NCBI GenBank assembly: GCA_038211735.1
Contig: JBBQVK010000001.1
Location: forward strand, 310,001-374,000
Source: JBBQVK01 sp038211735
Lineage (GTDB): Bacteria; Patescibacteriota; Gracilibacteria; Absconditabacterales; Absconditicoccaceae
Length of the DNA stretch: 64,000 bases
Direction of reading: 5' to 3'
A program made the position numbers and the translations under genes. This document shows positions 20,754 to 31,793 of the stretch, piece by piece. Positions within the stretch are counted from its first letter, which is position 1; every line of letters starts with the position of its first letter. The notes below the pieces were generated by a model. That model worked only from the letters and a program-made list of their open reading frames with translations. It made no database searches and was not told the DNA's origin.

Positions 20754-22511
20754 TTAAAACCCTGTTTGTAGTTCTAACATCTTTGCATACTGGCCATTTA
20801 GCTGAACTAGGTCCTTATGCGTGCCTCTTTCTACTATTTTCCCTTTTTCAATCAGTATAATGTCATCCGCTTCTTTGACGGTTTGTAATCTATGCGCAAT
20901 AATTACAACAGTTCTTCCGTTGAAAAGATTATGCATTGCTTCAGTAATAGCATCTTCAGAGAATGAATCTAAAGCGCTAGTAGGCTCATCCAAAATAATT
21001 ATTTCAGGGTTCTTCAAGAAAATTTTCGCGATTGCTAATCTTTGTTTTTGTCCTCATGACAAACGAATACCCCTTTCGCCAATTTCTGTCTCTAATCAAT
21101 TTTTAAACTCGTACACGAATTCGCATTTTGCAAGTTTAATTATTCTATCAACCTGCTCTTTCAAGTTTTGTGTGCCTTGTTCTTCTTCAACTAGAGCATA
21201 TGTAAGGTTGTCTCGCAACGTACCATCAAATACGCTTGGCTCTTGCGTTAAAAATCAAATATGTTTGTAATAACTCTTCAATGATATGGCCCTTAAATCT
21301 TGTCAGTCAATAATTATCTTTCATTGATCTGGCCTAAGATATCAAGCAACCAGCTTTGCTAGAGTAGATTTCCCACCTCCACTAATACCAACTAATGCTA
21401 TCTTTTTTCATCATTCAATTTGCACATCAAAATTCTCAAATACTTTATCTTCATCATATGCATAAGTTACATTTTGTAGTTGTATGGTACCTTTTTCAAA
21501 TTTAAAAAGGTCTCACTCATAATAGCCTTCCATGATTGGCATTTCTTCAAAGATATCTCGTAACTTTTCAGTATGAGTGAAATTGTTCGTAAGATCTTTG
21601 TATTTCGATGTAACTCCTACCATCAACTGTGTAAGATATCAAATCATAATTACTAATGCTGTAAACAATTCATATGAAAATGTTCACGCAATAATGTTCG
21701 TATAAGTATAATAGATAATAATAATTAATAATCCTTGTACAGCGAATAACGGTCAATTGTACATGACTCGCAAGTAATTATTGACCTTAAACGTCATTTT
21801 CCATTGTGTATTTAGAGAGTCATTTGCCAAGTTCTTTTCTCTTTCTTGTTTATCGGATTGTAGTATTTCTTGCTTGGCAATAAGTAAACGAACAAAGTTT
21901 CTAGAAAACGAGATTTCTACATTTTTCCTTTCCATTCTCGCCTGCAAGGTATAGTTATTAACATATATCATTAAGAAACTTGCTATGAAGAAGAATACGG
22001 TAAAGAAAAGGGCAAACTCCCATCACATCTGTCGTACAATATATAATGCAAATCCAATTTTTATTACCAATTCAGGAACGCCAAAAGAAACCGCATCCAG
22101 CGCATCACGTCGACTATCAATTCATTTAGGGATAATATTAATCAGTCTTCCTACGCCAATTTTTTCTACAGCAGTATATTCTGTTGCAAGATATTTTTCT
22201 ATGTACTCTTCCCAAATAATTTTTCAAAGAGAAAAGCGAATTTTAACCCGGGTTTGATGTCTTACAATTCGCTTATAAATATAGTATATGACAAAAATAA
22301 TCGAATAAGTTATAAGTATAGATCGTATTTTTTCTAAATCCTCACTAACTACTGCCTTGGTTATATGTTGTAAAGTGATGATTGAATAAATGTCGAACAC
22401 AAAAATTCACGAATTTGCCAAACAAGCAAACAGATAGTTCCATTTATCTTGAATCGCTGGCGCGAAAAGCATTTTTAAGATCTGTCAGACAGACCTAGGT
22501 TTAGTCCTCAT
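20754..22511 (-). CDS. ABC exporter, fused membrane and ATPase domains (first of three)
   Basis: A 585-residue half-transporter with N-terminal MRTKPRSV, about six membrane helices, and an ATPase with Walker A GISGGGKST (about 380), signature LSGGQKQRLAIAK (TGA for the first Gly), Walker B IIILDEPTSALDS and H-loop AHRLQT. It is one of the most TGA-rich genes in the window. Stop is TAA. The next ABC gene starts 75 bases downstream after its own promoter element. Confidence 0.9.
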
Positions 22512-22536
22512 TCTGATCGATTAAGTAAATTATAGG

Positions 22537-22564
22537 TAATACGACAATAGTGAATCCTTGTGAC
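22537..22564 (-). promoter_or_regulatory. 28-bp promoter element before first ABC gene
   Basis: Third copy of the element. Here the -35-like part reads TTCACT and a TATAAT lies 14 bases further downstream on the minus strand, so the spacing differs from the third ABC promoter. Confidence 0.55.
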
Positions 22565-22567
22565 AAA

Positions 22568-22592
22568 AAAAGTCCCATATTTTGGGACTTTC
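22568..22592. terminator. Terminator after lemA
   Basis: AAAGTCCC and GGGACTTT stem with a 7-base loop, flanked by A and T runs, so usable in both directions. It separates lemA from the first ABC gene and is nearly identical to the hairpin at 18879-18911. Confidence 0.75.
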
Positions 22593-22633
22593 TTTGCGTT
22601 GTGGAAAATGCTTATGTAGATCAGTCTATGGGG

Positions 22634-23230
22634 CTACTTACTGCTTCCAAAATCTACAGTTGGAGCTACTGCTGCACCCTCATCTGCTTCAAATCCTACT
22701 CTTTGTTTAAAGCCAAATATCATTGCAGCGATATTGGTTGGGAACGAGCGGATAAGTGTACTGTACTTCTGAATCACTTCATTGTATCTATTTCTAGCCA
22801 CATTTATACGGTTTTCTGTGCCTTCAAGTTGGGTCTGAAGACTGAGGAAGTTTTCGTTTGATTTAAGTTCTGGGTATGCTTCTACTGTTACAAGCAATTT
22901 TGAAAGCGCACTGCTAACCTCTCCTTGAACAGCTTGGAATTGAGCGAGTGAAGCTGGATCATCGATATTTACGGTTGTACTAGACGCTTTTGCTCTCGCT
23001 TCAGTTACTTGTGTGAAGACATTGAGTTCCTGATCAGCATAGCCTTTGACCGTGTTGACCAAATTTGGAATCAAGTCAGCTCTTCTTTGGTATTGGGTCT
23101 CTACATCTGATCGACTTCTCTTAACCTCTTCATCGACCGCTACAAGTCCATTATATTTACCCATCACCCATCATCCTATTACGATGATAGCGATCAATAA
23201 TCGTCCACCTTTTTTCAAAAAGTTATTCAT
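22634..23230 (-). CDS. lemA: LemA family protein
   Basis: A 198-residue membrane protein: one N-terminal helix (RLLIAIIVIGGWVMG), then the LemA coiled coil beginning KYNGLVAVDEEV, with RRADLIPNLVNTVKGYAD and the conserved ARNRYNEVIQKYST and SFPTNIAA segments. Role unknown, but LemA genes commonly lie next to TPM-domain genes, as here (23893-24798), with one unknown gene between. Stop is TAA. Confidence 0.93.
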
Positions 23231-23297
23231 GTCTTTATACTAGTAGGTAAAACAGCTTTAGGCAAACAGTACATAATCTTTGACCACTTACAATATC

Positions 23298-23855
23298 TTA
23301 TTCTTCGTCGACAATCTTCGTTAGATGCTCAATTTTCTTATAGAGCATCACTAGAAATTCATGGTCGACCTTGTGAGCATGGCACGCGTCTATAGCGTCT
23401 TTGAGTTCTCACTCATGTCCTTTATGGTGCTTTTCGCCCAATTCCTCAGCTGCTACCAAGATGCGATCCAAAGCGAGCTCCAGCATGGAGTGCGTAGTTT
23501 TGTGAATATTTGGCAATAAAATCATCTCTCTTAGATCTATGAGCAATGAACGTAATACATATTCAAACTCTTCCCTCAGATTATCTTTTTTTATTTTTAT
23601 ATCTTTTAGTAGTTCTTCACCTCCTACAAAGACAGTACGTTGTTGCATATGTAAAAATCTCAAAGCGAAAACATCAGTACCATGTTTCACATCATCGTGT
23701 GTTAGAACGATACATCACTTGGATCGGCTAAACTCTTTCTTGAGAATATCTCGATTGATCGCTGTATGGTCCACGATAACCAATGGGATCTCTCCCTGTG
23801 GTAGTTTATATTCGTACACAGCCATTACGCCTGGAAGTCCAACAAGTTCTTTCAT
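23298..23855 (-). CDS. Helical protein of unknown function
   Basis: A 185-residue soluble protein starting MKELVGLPGVMAVYEYK, with a strand-rich first half (IPLVIVDHTAINRDIL, IVLTHDDV) and a helical, His- and Glu-rich second half (EELGEKHHKGHEGELKD). Two TGA codons are read as Gly. It lies between lemA and the TPM gene, all on one strand with short gaps, so probably in their operon. No family recognised. Confidence 0.65.
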
Positions 23856-23892
23856 GAGAAAAATAATCAAAAGAATAAAAATCTTAAACACA

Positions 23893-24798
23893 CTACCAAG
23901 ATCACCCAGCTCCACCGCCGCCAAAACTTCCTCCGCCAAATCATCCAAATGAAGATCATCCGCCACCACCGCTTGATCGTCCACCTGAAGACCAGCCCCT
24001 AGTATTGAATCATCCACCTTTCATAGTCGAAGACATAATCATCCTCCAGATCAAATATGCTGGGAGTAGGTACAGCAATCCTCGTCCGCCCACGATAAGG
24101 ATTCACAAAAGAGTAGTAGCAGCACTTCCTCGTCAGGAAATAGTTTGTTTTTGTTTTGGTGTAGGTTTTTTATTATTTGATTCACTGATTCATTTAGCGA
24201 ACATACTGAGGAAAAATGAAAGGAAAACAATCATCATAAATCCTATCAGAAGTTGATCCTTCAACGGAGTATCTGCAAAACTTTCTTCTTCGAGGAGTGA
24301 TGGATCATAGGTTCCTGCAACAACTCCTGACAACGCTTCGACCAACGAGCTAACACCTGCATAATACTCTCCTGCTTGAAATGCAGGCACGAGGATGTTT
24401 TTTCCTAAACGCCCAGCTGTGATATCCGGTAGGTCTCATTCAAGGCCATAGCCCACCTCGATTCTCCAAGCTTTTTCTACAGGAGCTATCACAATCAAAA
24501 TCCCATTATCTGCCTGCGCTTTCCCGATCCCTCGCTCTTGAGCAATCTGTACTGATAGTTCTTCGATCGCATTTCATTCTAGCGATGGAAGTGTTACCAC
24601 GGCGATCTCAGCTTGATACGCAGTTTCAATAGCTTGTAGTTGCGCCTCCAATGAAGCCTCTTCACTATCCGTAAAAATATTCGCAAGATCAGTTACTCGT
24701 TCATCATGAGCCGGCACTGTAAAAGCATGCACAATCGAAAGACCGAACGCACTTATACATAAAATTACCAAAAGAAAATGTTTTTTAATTTTCAACAT
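23893..24798 (-). CDS. TPM-domain (DUF477) exported protein with Gly/Ser-rich tail
   Basis: A signal peptide (residues 1-25, ending VHA) leads into the TPM domain: VTDLANIFTDSEEASLEAQL, IAVVTLPSLEG and DNGILIVIAP with ADNG, then an IEVGYGLEGDLPD strand. Two membrane helices follow (LIGFMMIVFLSFFLSM and a second), and the C-terminus is an almost pure Gly/Ser run, as in many family members. Probably works with LemA at the membrane; role unknown. The Gly tail is partly TGA-coded. Confidence 0.88.
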
Positions 24799-25357
24799 GA
24801 GGAACAAATAAATGACGTTTAAAATCTTCAAGTTTATTATCGATTTTCATAAGCATTACTTCTTCTCTTCGTCCAAATCATGCGCATTTGCCGCGTATAA
24901 GTAGATCAATGTACTCATCAAAAGAAACTTCTTTGACTAAAAGTTCTTCCGCACCAGGATCAAGCATTTGTTCTTGGATCTTTGTACAATCCCTCATAAT
25001 ATAATAATAAGTATCGGTAACGATTATTCTACCTTTGACAAAGTGTTTTCGTAATTCGCATACCTTTGCAGTCATTCAAGTTTCTTCAAGGAATTCTCTT
25101 TTGATACCTGCTTCTGGATCTTCTCATCTATTAAAATTCCCGCCGATATGGCTAAAGTATCGATCTTCTTTCATAGGTTGTCTCTGATATGCTAATAATA
25201 TCTTATCTCAAACTACAGGAATACATAGTCCTCAAGGTACTCTTTGCACTCTTTGGAATAATTTTGTTGTGCCATCAAATAATATTTGATCTCGGTTATA
25301 GATATCAACAAATTCTCATTCAAAAACTATTTTTGCATTCTCTGGTAGCGTGCTCAT
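24785..25357 (-). CDS. Nudix hydrolase
   Basis: A 190-residue protein with a perfect Nudix box GGNFNRGEDPEAGIKREFLE plus ETGM (G-x5-E-x7-RE-x2-EE-x-G). N-terminal strands (FVDIYNRDQILFDG, GLCIPVVGDKILLAYQRQPM) fit the fold. Several box glycines are TGA. Its 3' end overlaps the TPM gene start by 14 bases, suggesting coupled translation. Substrate unknown. Confidence 0.9.
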
Positions 25358-25382
25358 CTCAAAAAAATATGTTTAAAATATC

Positions 25383-26273
25383 TTATCCAAACAAACTCAA
25401 CTGTTCTCCTCCTTGTCGTTGTTTCTTCAACTCATCAATAATTTTTTCCAGTGAGTGGAAAGCGTACTCTTCCACGAGAATGCGTTTCATCATATCGAAA
25501 TCATATGCACAATGCCGTCTCTCCAAAGGTGTATCACAGCCTGGTGTATCCATCAACGTAACAAGCGTTTTGCTCGCATATGCCTGCTCTTTTCAAGCAA
25601 GGAGTTTGTCTTTTATGCTTCCATTGATCTTATCGATATTTGCGTAGATGTTATCTATTGTGTGATATTCCTGAACAAGTTTTGCTGCTCATTTTGCTCC
25701 GATTCATGTAACACCTTTTATGTTGTCAGAACTGTCTCCTACCAAGGTAAGGTAGTCGAGCATCGATGCAGGAGGAAATCCATACTCTTGTTGGAACGAT
25801 TTCTGGTCTGTGGTAATATTTTTCATGGCATCATACATCACAACACCATCAGTGAGTAACTGCTTCAAATCTTTGTCTGAACTGACAATTTTTACACCCA
25901 TATCGTGTCTTTTCTGATAGGTCTTAGAAACCGTTGCGATAATATCATCCGCTTCAAATCCAGGTATTTCCAAGGCTGGAATTTGGAGTTGTGCAACTAA
26001 TTCTTTTATCATACGCATCTGCCATTTGAACTCGTCGGGCATAGAAACTCTAGTAGCTTTATAGTCTTCATTTATCTCTTTTCTCGCGGTTCTAGTAGGC
26101 GCGTCTCGTGCAACCATAAACCGATCTGGTCTATCTTGCCAGAGTCTAAACAACATACGAAAGAAACCAAAAATAGCATTTACGTTATGACCATCTGGGT
26201 CATGTAGTTCTGGCAGACCATAATACGCTCTAAATACATATCACGAACCATCCAAGAGATATAATTGCTTCAT
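25383..26273 (-). CDS. 5'-3' exonuclease (PolA-type flap nuclease), stand-alone
   Basis: A 296-residue FEN-like nuclease: LLDGSGYVFRAYY, VARDAPTRTARKEI, IPGFEADDIIATV, IVSSDKDLKQLL and LVGDSSDNIKGVTGIG supply the acidic metal ligands and the helix-hairpin-helix. No polymerase domain follows. The C-terminus ends QLSLFG, a match to the bacterial beta-clamp binding motif QL[SD]LF. It would remove RNA primers or flaps, perhaps tethered to the clamp (inferred). Stop is TAA. Confidence 0.92.
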
Positions 26274-26349
26274 ATAATCGATTCCCATAGGTAAAACTAA
26301 CTAGCAAATTTATAGAGGTTTCAGTATCTATTGCAACTATAGCTTTGTC

Positions 26350-26377
26350 TTGACGGGAGAATGTATAGTCGTAAAAT
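26350..26377 (+). promoter_or_regulatory. Promoter of tsaE
   Basis: TTGACG (26350-26355) and TAAAAT (26372-26377), 16-base spacer, 44 bases before the tsaE ATG in a divergent intergenic region. Confidence 0.6.
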
Positions 26378-26421
26378 AGTCTGTGGATAATAAGTCAATT
26401 TATTTTACAAAAGAAAAATAG

Positions 26422-26823
26422 ATGCGCATTGATACACCAGAAGAGTTGCAGGAGTTTGCCCGTGGATTAGCTAAAATTCATTCGAAAATATTGCTCTATG
26501 GTGAACTAGGAGCTGGGAAAACCACCTTTGCAAAAGGATTTGCTGAAGGTCTATGATTGTCTTCTACGATTATTACGAGCCCGACCTACACCTATCTCAA
26601 TATCTATGAAAAAAAATTGTTACATGTCGATATGTTTAGGATTGAAAGTAGTGAGAAACTGCACGAGACAGGGATAGTTGAGCAAATCAATCAGTATGAA
26701 TATATGCTCATCGAACGGCCCAGGCGAGAAGATCTCTATGCAGATGATAGTCGAATGAAATTAGAAATTACCAAAGAAAAAGATGGAGGTAGATCCATCC
26801 AATTAGGTAATTACTCTACATAA
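26422..26823 (+). CDS. tsaE: TsaE (YjeE) ATPase of t6A tRNA modification
   Basis: ATPase that drives the TsaB-TsaD complex making t6A37 in ANN-decoding tRNAs. Walker A GELGAGKTTF, then GFAEGLGLSSTIITSPTYTY (the SPTYT motif) and HVDMFRIES. The usual IEWPE is IERPRRE, a Trp-to-Arg change. One TGA is read as Gly in EGLGLS. Length 133 residues is normal for the family. tsaB and tsaD are not in the window. Confidence 0.92.
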
Positions 26824-26825
26824 GA

Positions 26826-28064
26826 TTACTGTAATGCTTTTTTTACTGCAAGTTTTAGAAATTCATTTACCCCATCTACATAAAGGTTCTGTTGTGCAAT
26901 TAGTGCTGAGCTATCTGTTTTATGAAGCTTTTCTGATAAGAGTTGAAGCAACATTCATTGAGTCGCTGGTTTTTTCCCTTCTAACTGTCCCAAGAATTTT
27001 TTGTAAAACTCTGCATTCCCTCCACGCATATATTTATAGTCAACAAACTTCTCAGGAAATGCGTCGATCATGATCTGCGCGAATTCATCCCTATAGACAT
27101 AACTCCCAGGTTCAGAGAGTATTGAGAAGTTGTTTGTAATGCCTAAATTCTTGAGCATGGTCTTAACTTCATGCTTACTGATAGGCATGAGCACATCAAG
27201 TTTTTTCTCCCCTTGGATATTTTTGGTGCCAACTCACCCTAATACTCCTATCTTTTCAAGATATACAACATAATCGATATATCGGCCATCATGAAAGATG
27301 TCATCATATGGCATTTTCCCAAGATATATCCCTCCTTCATCAAACGTTGTATCGCTTCCTAGTGAAAGAGTCTTCGCGAGCATCTTTATAGCGTCAGCTT
27401 TCGATGTTACGGTATTGCTGTGAAGTATCCCGTAACGGGTAGCATCATAATGGTCAGTAATACAATACGAAGCGAGGACATGGAGCGGGTCAATACCCCC
27501 ATCCTTTGCTGAAGTGTCAGCTAAGTCTGATAGAAATTCAGTTTTATTTTCTTGGGAGGAGCAAGCTTCTTGAAAAGATTTCAGCGAGGTATTGAATGCA
27601 TCTAAGAGCGCTGGATAAAGATCTATTATCGGAGACTTGGAAGGAGTTTCTACATTTGCTCCTGAAGATTTATTATTTTTTACTGCATTTCCATCTTCTG
27701 TATTTTCCTCATTAGGATTGGTTGTTGCTCCTTTAGTATCTATTTCATTTACAATATTTTCTACATTGTTGTCATCTCATAATGCTTGTTCATATCCTAT
27801 AGGTTGTAGCTCATTTGCAGCCAACGTAACATCATGCGCTAGAGGGAAAAGCGAAAAGAGCGATACTCATATAACTGTTTTGATAAGTGCAATTTGTATC
27901 AATGTGTATTTACCAATCAAGAAAGTTATTCCAACATGACTCAGTAGAATTTTCCATCATGCAAGACCCAACACAATTCCATGTATATGAAAAATGCGAC
28001 GTAACGAAAAACGCTCACGAATGTGTAGGTAGGTCTTGTGGAGATGTTCATAAAAGCGTCACAT
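26826..28064 (-). CDS. Exported SLH-like surface protein with cluster leader motif
   Basis: A 412-residue protein. The N-terminus (MGRFYEHLHKTYLHIRERF, then HIHGIVLGLAGWKI) carries the leader motif shared by the three genes of this cluster, followed by a second hydrophobic segment (IKTVIGVSLFSLFPLAHDV) that looks like a signal core. An acidic, Asn-rich linker follows. From about residue 215 the C-terminus resembles S-layer homology repeats (ADAIKMLAKTLSLGSDTTF, YIDYVVYLEKIGVLGG) and ends with KFVDYKYMRGGNAEFY, closely related to the end of the 1201-residue neighbour. Likely a cell-surface protein. Confidence 0.72.
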
Positions 28065-28160
28065 TATGGCCTATCAACATAAAATCCTTTGATAGTTTAG
28101 TATACTCGTTTGGCGAAGATACTACAAAAAAAGAGGATAATTGAGAAATAGCAATATTGA

Positions 28161-31100
28161 CTAATCTTTTTCTTCATACATCATAAGGTTTTTGAGGTAC
28201 CTTATTGCCCAAAACGTATGAATATCATAGTCTTGCTCAAGTTCTGTTGCGTCTTTGAGTTGTAGTTTTTCTATCTGTCTAAGTATAAGCTTATACTGCT
28301 GTTGTGGTGACATCCCTCTAAGCTCTTCCAAAAGACGTAGGTAGTATCGGTAGTTATTCCCTTGGAGATAGAAGTAGTCGACAAACTTAGACAAGAACTT
28401 TCTTGCTAAGATCGTTGCAATTTCTCCTCTAGTTGGATAGAGATCATTACTCACCATATCATCGATAAGTGCTGGAGATAGGGATTGTCCATCACTCACG
28501 AGCATAAGAATCTGCGTCACCTCTCCTAACGTGATTGATCTATTCGGGTAGAGCATATCCATTCCCAGGAGAGATCACTTCAATGGTTCGAGCAATCCCA
28601 ACTCATGTGCGGTTGCAACATATTGAGCTGATCGGCTTTTAGCAAAAATATCGACGTAATGAGTTTCGCCTTTATAAGGTATTCATTCTTCCAGGAATGT
28701 ACGTGACGTTCACATAGAGAGTGTTCTAACTAACATCTTGATAAACTCTGCTCTACTTACTCTACTCTCTGGTTCAAATGACAACAACGATTTACCTCTT
28801 CATTTTATAATACAGAAATATCTCAGTGCCAAGATTGAAGATTTTTCACGTGAGTTTTCAATATCTTGGAAGTTAATATAACTATTATTATTGTCGATAG
28901 ATTCGCAGTAGTCCTGTTTTTTCGAAAGTTGTTGTTGAAGTAGAGAATAGTAATCCTTGTACACAGCAGCTCCCCCATCATCTTTCAACACTAATTGTCG
29001 ATCGGTATGTATGCTATTCTCAGTCGGTACATACCGCCCTGGTACTGCCTCTTCTGGCTTCCATTCAGGTTCTCATATTAAAGGATCAAAACAGAACATC
29101 GTTGGGATTCCTGCACTTACAATATCTGGACCTACATAATCGCCCATCCCTTCACAACATGCACCGTAACCATTCACATATCGATCTCCATGCATTCCAC
29201 ATCCTGCACTTCAATGTGTTGTACTATCTTCCCAAGAATTATTTGCTAAAACATCTGTAGTGGTTCAGCTATTTGTAGATCAAGTGAGAGTAGTCCCAGA
29301 AATATACGTAACGGTAGGATCAGTTCTTCAGTATGCACGCGCTAAATCTTCTGGGCTGATACTACTTCGATATGATCATCATCAGATATTAGTTCATAGG
29401 TACGCCCCAAGTCATCCTGGATCAACGATCACTCCATTCGCGATCCCATCGATATCTCCGTATCATCAGTCGGTTAACATAAATTGCACATATGGAATAT
29501 CATTTAATGAACTTTTAATAATTGGAAAAGATTTTCGTCAGTATGATGGGATATATTTACGATAAAGATATGAATCAATATCATCCAATCAGTAGAAGTA
29601 TATCCTCACTGTTGCAGACGAACAGCTCAAGGTGAACGCTTGTAATCCATATGGAAATGCATACCTAACATCTTGCATCGACATTGTTGATTCTGATTGT
29701 ATAGCATAAGAAACAATACCGGAACAGCTTCATCCTCCAGACAGGACATCCAATGTGGCTTGCACATCTATGTTTAATGTCGGTACTGTCGCTACAGTAG
29801 ATTGCAGGTAATCTGGTATAGTATCCATATTTGCATCTCCGCTATTTGGTCCAGATTGTTCATCACTGTCCGAAACGCCATCTCCATCACTATCTCCCTC
29901 TTCTCCGCATGTATCGTTGCTCTCATTACATGACTGTCCTCATTCACATGGAGTACTTCCATCAATACATCAATTGTTTAGGTCGCATGTTTCTGTTCCA
30001 TCACAATAGAGTCCATTATCACATATATCATCGTCTACTGTATGCTGACACCCATCACTAGGATCGCAGCTATCATCAGTACAATCAACGCCATCATCGC
30101 AATCTAATATTACTCCTCCATCACACGTCCCAGCATTACAAACCTCTTCTCCGTCACAGACATCACCATTATCGCAGTCACTATTATCATCACAGTCTAC
30201 TGGATCTTCACACATATTAGTTCACTCGTTGCACGTTTGATTTCCAGAGCAAGGATTGCTCCCTGCTTCACAATCATTTACCATATCGCACGTTTCAACA
30301 CCATCACAAAATAGTCAATTATCGCACGCGTCATCATCCGTGGTATGCTGGCATCCATCCTGTGTATCGCAGGTATCGATAGTACAACCTACGCTATCAT
30401 CACAATCAAGCATGCTTCCAGCTTCACACATACCAGCATTGCACACTTCATCACCATTACACACATTTCCATCATCACAGTCACTATTGACCGAACATAA
30501 GCCTCCCTCACATACATTGTTTCACTCATCGCATGTTTCATTAACACTACAAGGATCACTTCCTGCTTCACATCCATTGGAGATATCACATGTCTCTGAG
30601 CCATTACAAAAGAGTCCATCATCACATTCACTATCATCAGTAGTATGTGCGCAACCGTCCTGTGTGTCACATGAATCAATCGTACAATCGACACTGTCAT
30701 CACAATCAAGTGTTACCCCTGCATCACATTCTCCTGCATTACAAATTTCTGTTCCATTACAAACGTTACCGTCATTACAATCGCCATTTGTAACACATCA
30801 TGGGGCCTCACATATATTTGTAGTTTCATTACAAGTCTCTTCTGGTTGGCATGGATCGGTTCATGCCTCACATGCTCAAGCGTTACACACTTCATCGCCA
30901 TTACAAAATAGTCCATCATCACAATCTGCATTTACGCTACATCCTCCACATGCAGGATCATTATCGCAATCACTATCTAGACAATCTGCTAGTCCATCTC
31001 CATCATCATCAATGCCGCCGTTGGTGCACGTTTCAAAACTATCAGGAGCATAATCGTATCCACAGGTAATTGTCACTACAGATCAAGAGATCGGGCAGCT

Positions 31101-31766
31101 ACCTCCAAAACAAGGATGACAAAACGGTACTGAACCAGGGATTTCATCGGTACATCCCCCTATCCGATCAGTAACCGTACCGAAAGGACCTACCAAAACA
31201 GTACAACAATCCATCGGACAATTTACATCATCTTCCCATTCATCACAATATAAATTCCCACAACTTTCCGTATCTTGCGTTCCACAATCTTGGGGGCAAG
31301 TATTATCTCGTTCTTCTGGTTCGCAGACATTATTACCACACACTGATTGTGAACCACAATCCTGCCCGCATGAGTAAATATTTTCTCCAGGATCACATAT
31401 TTCATCGAAATCACATGCTAACCCATCTCCAAATTCAAAATCACAGGTCGCACTACACCCATTACCATTAGACATCCCAGCATCATCACAATCTTCAGGG
31501 GTGTCCAAATTACTATCTCCACATTCTGCGGTAGCGAATGTATTAATTGGCGAAAAAGAAAGTATCCCGATCAAAATAGCTACTACTCCTGCCTTTAGAA
31601 TCAATAGGTGTGCAATCAGCCATTGCCCAACTACCCAGCTTCCCATACCGATTTTCAGTCATGAAAGTCCTAGAACCACTAGGTGAGTCCGCGCAATACT
31701 ATGTAGCGTTATCCACTGCCTTGCATAGGCGACAATTTCATGGAGATGATGTAAAAACTTTTTCAT
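28161..31766 (-). CDS. Giant Cys-rich, SLH-ended surface protein
   Basis: One continuous 1201-residue frame with many TGA read as Gly; every codon in the non-repetitive middle was checked. Order: cluster leader (MKKFLHHLHEIVAYARQ, THLVVLGLSGLKI), a signal core ending INTFATA, Cys-rich repeats (about residues 55-620, motif units like CDDGLFCNGDEVCNAG), a thrombospondin-type-3-like calcium loop DSDGDGVSDSDE (about 624), a Ser/Thr/Gly-rich beta region, and a C-terminal SLH-like module (about 990-1200: VSRAEFIKMLVRTLSMGTS, ELGLLEPL, then KFVDYFYLQGNNYRYY). Likely extracellular, disulfide-stabilised, bound to the wall or S-layer. Stop is TAG. Confidence 0.82.
29960..30960 (-). repeat. Tandem Cys-rich coding repeats
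   Basis: About three and a half imperfect repeats of roughly 100 codons in the giant surface gene. Each unit has a CDD-x-LFCNG-x-E-x-CN block, an NxC-DDGNVCNG block, an LDCDDSVDCT-x-D block and a DGCQHTTDD block. The DNA is repetitive enough to produce a false 265-codon open frame on the plus strand. Confidence 0.8.
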
Positions 31767-31793
31767 TATCGACAGGTAAGATAGTGATAAATA

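Noticed and set aside
29960..30960. CRISPR array
   Set aside because: The repeats are long, coding, diverged and without regular short repeat-spacer structure.
30256..31053. 265-codon open frame on the plus strand, Ser/Pro/His-rich
   Set aside because: It is the antisense of the Cys-rich repeats in the giant surface gene; the composition is just the complement of Asp/Cys/Gly codons.
28161..31766. Several separate small genes in the surface-protein region
   Set aside because: The frame at one phase is free of TAA/TAG from 31766 to 28161; all small frames on it are joined through TGA codons.
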